Shown: piece by piece, positions 56,892 through 64,000 of the stretch
Position numbering within the stretch: position 1 is the stretch's first letter
Layout: each line of letters begins with the position of its first letter
DNA from: Flavobacterium piscisymbiosum
GTDB taxonomy: Bacteria > Bacteroidota > Bacteroidia > Flavobacteriales > Flavobacteriaceae
Reading direction: 5' to 3'
DNA length: 64,000 nt
Assembly (NCBI RefSeq): GCF_020905295.1
Contig: NZ_JAJJMM010000001.1
Coordinates: 6,421,861-6,485,860, forward strand
Program-made: the position numbers and the translations under genes
Notes under the pieces: model-generated
Databases searched by the model: none
Told to the model about the DNA's origin: nothing
What the model saw: the letters and a program-made list of their open reading frames with translations, nothing else

Positions 56892-58136
56892 ATGATGCTA
56901 AAATTATTTAAAGAAAATATCCGAATTGCTTTTGGTTCTATCAAAACACAATTATTGCGTACTATTCTTACCGTATTAATTATCGCTATCGGGATTACCG
57001 CTTTGGTGGGAATCTTAACCGTTGTAACAGCACTGGAAAACACCATTTCGACCAATTTTGCTTCTATGGGAGCCAATACTTTCAACATTAACCAATACGA
57101 AAACAACCTTAAAAACCGAGGAAGTAATGAACGTGAAATTGTAAACCCAATTATTTCGTACCCTGAAGCCGTTGCTTTCAAAAACAAATACAAATATCCT
57201 TTTACCGAAACCTCATTATCATTTACAGCCACCAGAACGGCAGAAGTTAAATATTTAGACAAAAAAACCGATCCGGAAATTCAGATTTTAGGTGTCGACG
57301 AACATTTTATCTCTAACTCTGGTTTAGAAATAAGCCTGGGCCGAAGTTTCAACCAATTTGATATCGATAATAATACCTATTCCTGCGTTGTAGGATCTGA
57401 TTTCGAAAAAGGATTATTAAAAGATGTAAATCCTCTAGACAAAATAATTTCGATTCGTGGCGCGCGTTTTAAAGTTATTGGCGTACTAAAAGAAAAAGGA
57501 TCAACGTTTGGCAACAGTCAGGATTTACGTGTTTTAATTCCAATTCAGGTGGCACGTTCTTTATTTACTGCCCCAAATATCAATTATACAATGAGCGTAA
57601 TGGTGGCTAAAAAAGAATTACTGGACGAAGCCATCGATAATGCAACAAGCACCATGCGACGCGTACGAAAATTAAGCCCAACGCGCGACAACAATTTCGG
57701 AATTGGCCGTAGCGATGATTTAATCAATCGTATTTTGGGCATCACAAAATATTTAGGCTGGGCATCCTGGATCATCAGCGTAATTACCATCTTAGGATCT
57801 TCAATCGCTTTAATGAATATCATGATCGTTTCGGTTACAGAGCGTACACGCGAAATAGGCGTACGTAAAGCTTTAGGAGCAAAAAGATCAACAGTTGCTT
57901 TTCAGTTTTTTATCGAAACTTTACTGATTGGACAAATCGGGGGCTTGATTGGTATTATAATCGGAATACTTTTAGGGTTTGCCATTGCAACTGCCATGAG
58001 TTTTGCATTCGTGATTCCGTGGGTAGCCATTTTTGCAGCATTTGCAACCAGTTTTACCGTTGCGATTGTTTCGGGTTTATATCCTGCTATAAAAGCCTCA
58101 AAACTAGATCCTATCGAAGCTTTGCGTTACGAATAA
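56892..58136 (+). CDS. ABC transporter permease (MacB/FtsX type)
   Basis: A 415-residue MacB-like permease. It has an N-terminal helix (about 17-39), a large periplasmic domain (about 45-270), and three C-terminal helices of the FtsX domain. VTERTREIGVRKALGAKRSTVAFQFFIETLLIG (key part ERTREIGVRKALGA) and KASKLDPIEALRYE at the end are family signatures. The start is ATG at 56892 or 56895; the frame's TTG at 56886 is less likely. Its ATPase and membrane-fusion partners are not next to it. It would export lipids, peptides or drugs with a partner ATPase elsewhere. Confidence 0.88.
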   Translation: MMLKLFKENIRIAFGSIKTQLLRTILTVLIIAIGITALVGILTVVTALENTISTNFASMGANTFNINQYENNLKNRGSNEREIVNPIISYPEAVAFKNKYKYPFTETSLSFTATRTAEVKYLDKKTDPEIQILGVDEHFISNSGLEISLGRSFNQFDIDNNTYSCVVGSDFEKGLLKDVNPLDKIISIRGARFKVIGVLKEKGSTFGNSQDLRVLIPIQVARSLFTAPNINYTMSVMVAKKELLDEAIDNATSTMRRVRKLSPTRDNNFGIGRSDDLINRILGITKYLGWASWIISVITILGSSIALMNIMIVSVTERTREIGVRKALGAKRSTVAFQFFIETLLIGQIGGLIGIIIGILLGFAIATAMSFAFVIPWVAIFAAFATSFTVAIVSGLYPAIKASKLDPIEALRYE

Positions 58137-58139
58137 TTT

Positions 58140-58172
58140 TTTAGTTTTCAGACGCAGTTTTCAGTTTTCGGT
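58140..58172. repeat. CAGTTTT-type array
   Basis: TAGTTTTCAGACGCAGTTTT followed by CAGTTTTCGG, a one-sided example of the class seen at 46811 and 47965. Confidence 0.5.
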
Positions 58173-58217
58173 TTCTTAAATATTTGAAGCAGAAATCAAT
58201 CATTCAAAAGACCATTT

Positions 58218-58292
58218 GTCCCGCTTTTCATTTCAATCTTTTATTTTTTTAAAGAAAAAAAATAAAAGGATTTCCACTGCAATCGGGGCTAG
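58218..58292 (-). repeat. TAGCCCCGAT-family dispersed repeat, inverted copy
   Basis: On the minus strand it starts CTAGCCCCGATTGCAGTGGA and ends near GAAATGAAAAGCGGGAC. Both ends match the 3174-3316 copy, but the middle is a different A/T-rich hairpin. Confidence 0.72.
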
Positions 58293-58333
58293 ATTAGAAG
58301 TTTCATTTTTTTAAGATCTTTTGCAAATGAGGT

Positions 58334-58858
58334 TTACAAAGTTTCATCATTGCGTTTTTTATCAAAATGTGCTTTAATATTTTTGGCTATCATTGGGAAA
58401 TCACTTTTAAAACACAATCCTAATCTAAAACTATCAGATGGCGCGGTAGGCCTATACTGATTTTCTTCGTGAAGTCTATATACTATTTCCGGGATCGTAT
58501 TTTCAAATTGCAACGCTATAACATGATTATTTCCTCTTGAAATACTACCTTCAGGAACCCATCCGTTCCATAAAGAATGAATAAGTTTACATTTTTGAAA
58601 AACATATTCTTCAGGATTATTTTTATTAAAAACACAATCAAAAATTTCAAATAACGGTAAAGCATCAGGGGCGCGAAATGTAGCCAGTAGCATTTCATTT
58701 TCAGCTTTATCCCAATTTATAAAATCGTAATAAAAATTACTTTTTAATCGGTTTTCAAAACGTTTTTCAACAAGTTCTTTAACACATTTAATTGCTGTGG
58801 TCGAAAAATAAGCATCAATTTCAATATAACTTCGTTCTGTATTAATGTGATCTTCCAT
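58334..58858 (-). CDS. hypothetical protein, unknown function
   Basis: A 174-residue soluble protein. The middle holds GWVPEGSISRGNNHVIALQF and YRPTAPSDSFRLGLCF, which look like a compact alpha/beta domain. There are two cysteines in the middle and two more near the ends, but no signal or membrane span. I do not recognise a family. The stop lies 25 bp from the prmC start region on the same strand (prmC ends at 58884, this gene begins at 58858), so it is downstream of prmC and likely co-transcribed. Function unknown. Confidence 0.65.
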   Translation of the reverse strand: MEDHINTERSYIEIDAYFSTTAIKCVKELVEKRFENRLKSNFYYDFINWDKAENEMLLATFRAPDALPLFEIFDCVFNKNNPEEYVFQKCKLIHSLWNGWVPEGSISRGNNHVIALQFENTIPEIVYRLHEENQYRPTAPSDSFRLGLCFKSDFPMIAKNIKAHFDKKRNDETL

Positions 58859-58883
58859 CTTAGGATTTAACTATATAAAACAT

Positions 58884-59750
58884 TTACAAAGTTTTCGAAA
58901 CCTTACCAAAAATCATTCGGTCATTATCATAAATATCTTTTCGCAATTCGATGTTTTCAAAATTCATTTTTTCTAATAAATCTTTCATTTCACAACCAAG
59001 ATACTGATTGATTTCAAAATACAATTGCCCGTTTTCTAACAGATTATTTTGTGCCAATGCGGCTATTTTTCGATAAAAAACCAAAGCATCATTATCCTCG
59101 ACAAAAAGCGCCAAATGCGGTTCATAATCCAGAACATTCTTCTTGATTTCTTCTTTTTCTAAATTACGTACATACGGCGGATTCGACACTATAATATCAA
59201 AATTACATTTCAATTCTTCTGCATTTAAAACATCCTGAAGAATAAAAGTAACATCTGTTTTATTGTTTGCAGCATTTCGCTTCGCTGTTTCTATCGCTTT
59301 TTTCGAAATATCCATAGCATAAACCCGAGCGTTCGGAATATTTTTTGCCAATGAAATGGCAATACAACCACTCCCGGTTCCTATATCAAGAATTTTAATT
59401 GTTTTAGCTTTATCAACTTTAGAATTCTCATTGATAATCCACTCAACTAATTCTTCTGTTTCAGGTCTCGGGATCAAAACATTTTCATTGACTTCGAAAT
59501 CTAATCCGTAAAAATTAGTTTTCCCTAACAAATACTGAATCGGGACTTCCTTTTTTAATTGCGCTAATAATGAATCCCAGACAACAAAATCACTTTCAGA
59601 AAAAGTAAGTTCGTGATTCAATGCCAGATCTATTTGTCGCAATTTATGTTTGTCTTCCAGAATTAAATAAAAAAAACTCTCCGCTTCATAAGCGTCATAA
59701 AAAGGTGATAATTCTTTTATAAATTGAGTACGATACTGTTTGATTCTCAT
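58884..59750 (-). CDS. prmC: peptide chain release factor N5-glutamine methyltransferase
   Basis: A 288-residue SAM-dependent enzyme that methylates the GGQ glutamine of RF1 and RF2. The class I methyltransferase motif ILDIGTGSGCIAISLAKNIP (about 125-145) and the active-site NPPYV (about 195-199) identify it. PIQYLLGKTNFYGLDFEVNE and VLIPRPETEELVEW are further PrmC signatures. Length is normal. It precedes the unknown gene 58334-58858 (25-bp gap). Cytoplasmic, supporting translation termination. Confidence 0.95.
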   Translation of the reverse strand: MRIKQYRTQFIKELSPFYDAYEAESFFYLILEDKHKLRQIDLALNHELTFSESDFVVWDSLLAQLKKEVPIQYLLGKTNFYGLDFEVNENVLIPRPETEELVEWIINENSKVDKAKTIKILDIGTGSGCIAISLAKNIPNARVYAMDISKKAIETAKRNAANNKTDVTFILQDVLNAEELKCNFDIIVSNPPYVRNLEKEEIKKNVLDYEPHLALFVEDNDALVFYRKIAALAQNNLLENGQLYFEINQYLGCEMKDLLEKMNFENIELRKDIYDNDRMIFGKVSKTL

Positions 59751-59832
59751 TTTGAGTTATATATTTTTAATGCCTCAATTTTTAAGCAAATATTTTAATC
59801 TATTTTTTCAACAATCAATTTAGTTTACGATT

Positions 59833-60642
59833 CTAGCAATCAAACTGAATTGCTAACTCCGAAACTTTTTTTACCGGTTCCTCATTTTCTGCCTTCGAAG
59901 AAAGAAATAACATTACGCGTGTTTCCTCATAATCTCTGTTAGCACCAAAAATAAAATCCAGTTTACCATCATTATCAATATCTCCGGCAAAAAGCAATTC
60001 AACAAAAGTATCATTGAAAGTCTCTACTTGCAAAAGCAATTTTTCAGGGCCGTTATTTGTTTTCAAAAACAACTTATAGTTTTCTACTTTTTTATAAATT
60101 TCCTCTTTATTATCATCTAAAATTCTTTTTTCAGTCGAAATCACTTTTCCTTCAGCTCTAAAAACATAATCAGCATTTTCGAATTTCAAAGTTACTTTTT
60201 CGCCTGGCCAAATTTTATTTTTAGTCAATTTCAAAGACTTTATTTTTCCCAACTTCAATTTCGGATAATCCATAAACAAAATCGATTTATTTTTAGAAAC
60301 AATTGATCTGATAGAATCTCCAACACATTCATCATATCCTTTTTCGATCGTAAAATCAGTTTTTCCTAAATAATAAGATCCATTTTGCTCGAATAAATCA
60401 ATCCAGTCTTTATTCAAGGAATTAGCTGGGTTCTGCCTCTGATCATCTCTGTAACCATCTGGCAACAAAATTTCAAAATCGTTTTTAACATCTTCCTCTA
60501 CAACAACTTCGTCATTTACAGCAGAGTCTTTAACAACCTGATTCTTAACAGGAGTTTGGGCTCCTTGAATTTTTATTACTTTATCGTCTTTGCAGGAAAA
60601 CAAAATCGAGAACAACAAAAACGGAAGTATTATTTTTTTCAT
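59833..60642 (-). CDS. lipoprotein with FG-GAP-like motif
   Basis: A 269-residue lipoprotein (lipid cysteine in ILFSCKDDK, about 17). An acidic N-terminal stretch (VVKDSAVNDEVVVEEDVKND) precedes strands, and near the C-terminus GDIDNDGKLDFIFGANRDYE is a calcium-binding FG-GAP/EF-like loop, comparable to the one in the 42164 lipoprotein. No catalytic motif. It stands alone between prmC and the divergent ribD gene. Function unknown. Confidence 0.72.
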   Translation of the reverse strand: MKKIILPFLLFSILFSCKDDKVIKIQGAQTPVKNQVVKDSAVNDEVVVEEDVKNDFEILLPDGYRDDQRQNPANSLNKDWIDLFEQNGSYYLGKTDFTIEKGYDECVGDSIRSIVSKNKSILFMDYPKLKLGKIKSLKLTKNKIWPGEKVTLKFENADYVFRAEGKVISTEKRILDDNKEEIYKKVENYKLFLKTNNGPEKLLLQVETFNDTFVELLFAGDIDNDGKLDFIFGANRDYEETRVMLFLSSKAENEEPVKKVSELAIQFDC

Positions 60643-60879
60643 AGTACGCTTATAGGTTTTTCAACATCCACACTGGGCAAGAACTATGCCCCGAATTTCC
60701 TACGGAGACATTTAAATATTCGAAAACTGATTTTTTTATACTCTTCACGATTATATTCAATAAAAATCTCATCATATAATTCTACCTATTATATTGATGT
60801 ACGATACTTATAAAAGTAAAATAGTTTTTTGATAGTTGCATAACTATAATGAGAACTATAACCTCTAAACAAAAATAAC

Positions 60880-60887
60880 TACTTTTG
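60880..60887 (+). promoter_or_regulatory. TACTTTTG -7 box, ribD
   Basis: TACTTTTG fits TAnnTTTG and ends only 4 bases before the GTG start of ribD at 60892. If used, the transcript would start at or next to the start codon (leaderless). No -33 TTTG at the normal distance. Confidence 0.5.
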
Positions 60888-60891
60888 TACT

Positions 60892-61941
60892 GTGAATATA
60901 CATGAAAAATACATAAAACGTTGCATTAAATTAGCAAAAAATGGCTTTGGAACAACATATCCAAATCCTATGGTGGGAAGCGTAATTGTCTATGAAAACC
61001 AAATCATTGGAGAAGGATGGCATAAAAAAGCAGGTGAACCACATGCCGAAGTAAATGCCATTCGATCTGTAAAAGACAAATCATTATTAAAAAAAGCTAC
61101 TATTTACGTAAGCCTCGAACCTTGCAGTCATTTTGGCAAAACACCTCCGTGCTGCGATTTGATCATAGAACATCAAATCCCTAATGTAGTTGTTGGAACC
61201 GTTGACCCTAACGAAAAAGTAGCAGGAAACGGCATCAAAAAATTAATTGCCGCCGGAGCCAATGTAACCGTTGGGATATTAGAAAACGAATGCAACGAAC
61301 TAAACAAACGCTTTTTTACTTTTCATCAGGAAAAAAGACCTTATATAATATTGAAATGGGCCGAAAGCCAGGATGGTTTTCTATCTCCCGAAAAAGAAAT
61401 TGATCAGGATCGAAAACCCGTTTGGATTACCAATACATATTCAAGACAATTGGTTCATAAATGGCGCAGCGAAGAACAAGCTATTTTAGTAGGAACACAA
61501 ACCGTCATCGATGACAATCCGAAATTAAACACCAGAGACTGGGCAGGAAATAATCCGGTAAGAGTTGTTCTGGATCAAAATAATCGCATTGCAAAAGACA
61601 GTTTTGTTTTTGACAACAGCGTAAAAACAATTGTATTTACAAAATCTGAAACCAACCTTTCAGCAGAAAACACTAACTTTGAAGTAATCGATTTTAATCA
61701 AAATATAATTCCGCAGATTTTAGCCGTTTTGTATCAAAATCAAATTCAGTCTATCATTATTGAAGGCGGATTACAAACTTTACAATCTTTTATAGATCAA
61801 AACATTTGGAATGAAGCCCGAATTTTTATCGGCAACACTTCTTTTGGAAAAGGAACTAAAGCACCACTTATTCAAAAGAAAAACCCAATTAAAACCTACA
61901 TTCAGAACGACGAACTACTAAACATTAGAAATCATGATTGA
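60892..61941 (+). CDS. ribD: bifunctional riboflavin deaminase/reductase RibD
   Basis: A 349-residue enzyme for steps 2 and 3 of riboflavin synthesis. The N-terminal deaminase domain has HAEVNA (51-56) and PCSHFGKTPPCC (77-88), the zinc ligands. The C-terminal reductase domain (about 150-345) has LKWAESQDGFLS, EEQAILVGTQTVIDDNPKLN and IIIEGGLQTLQSF. The start is GTG at 60892, which gives the conserved MNIHEKYIKRCIKLAKNG leader of the family; there is no upstream ATG. Its stop overlaps the next gene by 8 bp, so the HAD gene is co-translated. Confidence 0.95.
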   Translation: MNIHEKYIKRCIKLAKNGFGTTYPNPMVGSVIVYENQIIGEGWHKKAGEPHAEVNAIRSVKDKSLLKKATIYVSLEPCSHFGKTPPCCDLIIEHQIPNVVVGTVDPNEKVAGNGIKKLIAAGANVTVGILENECNELNKRFFTFHQEKRPYIILKWAESQDGFLSPEKEIDQDRKPVWITNTYSRQLVHKWRSEEQAILVGTQTVIDDNPKLNTRDWAGNNPVRVVLDQNNRIAKDSFVFDNSVKTIVFTKSETNLSAENTNFEVIDFNQNIIPQILAVLYQNQIQSIIIEGGLQTLQSFIDQNIWNEARIFIGNTSFGKGTKAPLIQKKNPIKTYIQNDELLNIRNHD

Positions 61942-62536
61942 TACTATAATTTTTGATTTTGGAGATATTTTTATCAATTTAGATAAACAAGCGACCATTT
62001 CAGGATTGCAGCAATTGGGCATGACAGAATGGAATGAAGAATTGGATCGTTTGAATCTTTTATTCGAAACCGGAGATATATCGCATGATGATTTTGTGGC
62101 AGGTTTTCAAAAAGAATTACCAAATGCTTCGATAGAAGAAATTCTAAAAGCCTGGAATGCAGTTCTGGCAGATTTCCCTTTGTATCGATTAGAGTTTTTA
62201 CAAATGCTTTCAAAAAAATACCGTTTGTTTTTATTGAGCAATACAGATTCTATTCATATTGCCACTTTCGAAAACAAAAGCGGCATTTCATTTTATAGCG
62301 ATTTCTACCAATGTTTCGAAAAAGTTTATTTCTCTTTTGAAATCGGAAAACGAAAACCAAATCCCGAAGCTTATCTGTATATTATTAACAAACACGAACT
62401 ATCACCAAAACGTACTTTGTTTGTAGATGATAAAAAAGAAAACACAGATGCAGCAGCAGCTTTAGGTCTGCATGTTTGGAATTTACAGGTTGGCAAGGAA
62501 GATGTCGTTGATTTATTTGATAAAAAAATATTGTAG
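61934..62536 (+). CDS. HAD family phosphatase (IA, YjjG/YihX-like)
   Basis: A 200-residue HAD hydrolase: IIFDFGDIFINLD (here the second motif I acid is replaced, DFGD for DxD), LFLLSNTDSIH (motif II), the lysine in KRKPNPEAY and FVDDKKENTDAAAALG (motif IV). The alpha-helical cap (about 20-85) marks subfamily IA. It overlaps ribD by 8 bp. A riboflavin-pathway phosphatase is needed after the RibD step, and HAD enzymes do it in other bacteria, so this is a good candidate for 5-amino-6-ribitylamino-uracil phosphate dephosphorylation. That is inference from gene overlap. Confidence 0.85.
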   Translation: MIDTIIFDFGDIFINLDKQATISGLQQLGMTEWNEELDRLNLLFETGDISHDDFVAGFQKELPNASIEEILKAWNAVLADFPLYRLEFLQMLSKKYRLFLLSNTDSIHIATFENKSGISFYSDFYQCFEKVYFSFEIGKRKPNPEAYLYIINKHELSPKRTLFVDDKKENTDAAAALGLHVWNLQVGKEDVVDLFDKKIL

Positions 62537-62546
62537 CTCATATTTT

Positions 62547-62711
62547 GCCACAGATTAAAAGATTAAAATGTTTTTTTTATACAGATTCTACAGATTTGAG
62601 CAGATTTAAATTTGATTATAATCTGCGTAGATCAGCTTAAATCTTTTTAAATCTGCGTGAAAAACTCGCCACAGTTAAGAAAGAAATCATTTTAATCTTT
62701 TAATCTGTGGC
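62547..62711. repeat. 24-bp perfect inverted repeat, ACAGATT class
   Basis: GCCACAGATTAAAAGATTAA (62547 onward) is exactly complementary to 62688-62711. The interior carries CAGATTTGAGCAGATTT / AAATCTGCG arms, giving a nested hairpin between the HAD gene and YigZ. Confidence 0.75.
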
Positions 62712-62745
62712 GAAAAATAATTAAACATAATTTAGAAATTTACTT

Positions 62746-63378
62746 TTGGAATATAACGACACCTATAAAACCATAGCTTTTAAATCTGAAGAAATTCTTT
62801 TTAAGGAAAAAGGCAGCAAATTCTTTGGTTATGCTTTTCCTATAGAACATGAAGATGAAGTAAAACCCATTATCGAAACTTTAAAAAAACAGCATCCGCA
62901 CGCCGTACATTATTGTTATGCATACCAATTAGGCACAGCGCCAAAAATTTCGTATCGTGCCAATGATGATGGCGAACCAAGCAATACTGCCGGAGCACCA
63001 ATTTACGGACAAATACAATCTTTTGGACTAACGAACGTTCTTGTAGTGGTTGTTCGCATTTTTGGCGGAATAAAATTAGGTGTCGGCGGATTAATTGCCG
63101 CTTATAAAACGACAGCACAAATGACCCTTGAAGTTTGTGAGATTATCGAAAAAACGATTGATGTTCATTTTTTAATCTCTTTTGATTATAAAAACATGAA
63201 CAAAGTAATGCGGGTTATCAAAGAAAAAAAGTTGGAAATTACGTCTCAGGAAATGGAAATTGATGAAGTTTCAGGTTTACCTATTGGCAAAATTAAGACA
63301 AAAACACGCAAAAAAAATGCCGAATCAGTATTCGACATTTTTGATTTAATGTTTGAAATCGATATTAAAATTATATAA
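62746..63378 (+). CDS. YigZ/IMPACT family protein
   Basis: A 210-residue protein. The IMPACT N-terminal domain (about 5-120) contains KGSKFFGYAFPIEHEDEV, YRANDDGEPSNTAGAPIYGQ and FGGIKLGVGGLIAAY. A C-terminal DUF1949 ferredoxin-like domain follows (about 135-205). The family is linked to translation regulation but the bacterial role is unclear. The frame is open only back to a stop at 62728 and has no ATG, so the TTG at 62746 is the start by default. That TTG lies inside a TACTTTTG promoter-like box, which is odd. Confidence 0.85.
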   Translation: MEYNDTYKTIAFKSEEILFKEKGSKFFGYAFPIEHEDEVKPIIETLKKQHPHAVHYCYAYQLGTAPKISYRANDDGEPSNTAGAPIYGQIQSFGLTNVLVVVVRIFGGIKLGVGGLIAAYKTTAQMTLEVCEIIEKTIDVHFLISFDYKNMNKVMRVIKEKKLEITSQEMEIDEVSGLPIGKIKTKTRKKNAESVFDIFDLMFEIDIKII

Positions 63379-63409
63379 ATTGATATAAAAAGCTATCTCA
63401 TTTTAACAA

Positions 63410-63814
63410 TTATACAAGTGTTTTAAACAATTCTAAAATATAATCTGGAGGGGCAGTTGGACGACCCGATTTTAACGATATAAATACTAAAATAAACACA
63501 GCAGTTGTTAATAACTCATTCGCTTCATTATAAATCTCGCAGTCAAATTCAATCTTAACTGAGGATTGACTTTTGAAAGTCGTATGAATTGTAAGAAGCT
63601 CATCATAGCGTGCTGATTTTTTATAATTTATTTGCATCGAAACTATAGGCAAACCAATTCCGCTTTCTTCCATATTTTTATATGAAATCCCTTTGTTTCT
63701 AAGCCATTCCACGCGTCCTATCTCAAAATAAGGGACATAATTTCCGTGATAAACGACTCCCATTTGATCTGTTTCTGAGTAACGAACACGCACCTGCGTT
63801 TGATGATTTTTCAT
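63410..63814 (-). CDS. acyl-CoA thioesterase (YbgC-like hotdog)
   Basis: A 134-residue single-hotdog thioesterase. It begins with the YbgC pattern VRYSETDQMGVVYHGNYVPY (catalytic Asp in ETDQMG, about 17), then FEIGRVEWLR and a YDELLTIHT strand. The family hydrolyses short or hydroxyacyl-CoA esters; in some bacteria it is tied to the Tol-Pal system, which is not seen here. No signal peptide. The next gene upstream is only partly in the window. Confidence 0.9.
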   Translation of the reverse strand: MKNHQTQVRVRYSETDQMGVVYHGNYVPYFEIGRVEWLRNKGISYKNMEESGIGLPIVSMQINYKKSARYDELLTIHTTFKSQSSVKIEFDCEIYNEANELLTTAVFILVFISLKSGRPTAPPDYILELFKTLV

Positions 63815-63921
63815 TAGTTATATATTAAAAAAATTTAAATTCCAAAAGTTCTCTTACAACTTTTTTTTATAAAATTAGAGGGCAAAATATTTTTTTTTAC
63901 AGAAATTTGTTCACATATTTG

Positions 63922-64000
63922 TTATCCCGAAATACGGAATAAAATTGCTCCTTTTTTATTAGGAGAATCTTTATCAATAATAAAAAATTTATCTGAATCT
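63922..64000 (-). CDS. C-terminal end of an unidentified gene
   Basis: On the minus strand an open frame of 25 codons enters from the right edge and stops at TAA (63922-63924). Its translation ends FFIIDKDSPNKKGAILFRI-SG, which reads like a normal protein C-terminus. The start is outside the window and the family is not recognisable from 25 residues. Alternatively it is non-coding. Confidence 0.45.
   Translation of the reverse strand, partial: DSDKFFIIDKDSPNKKGAILFRISG

Noticed and set aside
56795..57262. 155-codon open frame on the minus strand
   Set aside because: Overlaps the start of the MacB-like permease in antisense, and the coding signal clearly belongs to the permease.

Overview
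The window is an AT-rich piece of chromosome that reads as a member of the Bacteroidota, most likely Flavobacterium. The evidence is as follows. Promoters match the TTTG/TAnnTTTG class (clearest ahead of grpE, 54300-54332). Shine-Dalgarno sequences are weak. There is a TonB-dependent receptor, many LPxxC-type lipoproteins, a DnaJ with only two zinc motifs, and dense families of intergenic palindromic repeats. I see no rRNA, CRISPR array, phage or intact transposase gene. One tRNA (Trp, CCA) is present.

Layout. (1) 259-8719, plus strand: a probable copper-handling locus. It has two near-identical small C-x9-CNGRC membrane proteins, an MbnP-family lipoprotein, its di-haem MbnH-like partner, a beta-barrel with a CDACGC motif, a TonB-dependent receptor and a PepSY membrane protein. 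(2) 9290-12223, minus strand: TrmH, then a compact APS kinase / Asp-Asn hydroxylase / sulfotransferase operon. Two copies of a 225-bp element with 19-bp terminal inverted repeats lie outside this block, one on each side. (3) 12687-25639: metabolic and housekeeping genes (sirtuin overlapping a fatty-acid-hydroxylase-like gene, purB, cation/proton antiporter, peroxiredoxin, AEC transporter, serine hydrolase, an Rrf2 regulator with its oxidoreductase target, meaB, an LtaS-like phosphoglycerol transferase). (4) 26534-30969: a LytS/LytTR-type two-component pair flanked by outer-membrane barrel genes; two of these have LytTR-like direct repeats 21 bp apart upstream. (5) 31205-34548: a di-haem peroxidase with an imelysin-like N-terminal domain, together with a PhoX-like lipoprotein. 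(6) 34742-42840: PPK2, an unknown three-gene operon, an ECF sigma factor with an anti-sigma-like protein carrying a TonB-plug-like tail, a scramblase-like protein, an SDR and lipoproteins. (7) 43004-64000: mostly core functions (mtaB, an NtrC-type regulator without HTH, NatAB-like ABC exporter, dnaJ-grpE, tRNA-Trp, hisS, prmC, ribD, YigZ, thioesterase), ending in the last codons of an unidentified minus-strand gene.

How the genes work together. In region 1, MbnH-like enzymes oxidise tryptophan on MbnP-like proteins to make a copper site, so the locus could import copper through the TonB receptor and handle it in the envelope; copper as the metal is inferred. In region 2, the kinase makes PAPS for the sulfotransferase, and the hydroxylase may prepare the acceptor. 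In region 4, the sensor and regulator probably activate the two barrel genes.

Intergenic DNA is unusually structured. Short-period arrays (CTAAG, CAGTTTT and TTTTAGA types) form large hairpins at gene ends, and a family with conserved TAGCCCCGAT / AGCGGGA ends is scattered through the window. Another insertion-like element is bounded by an 11-bp direct repeat.
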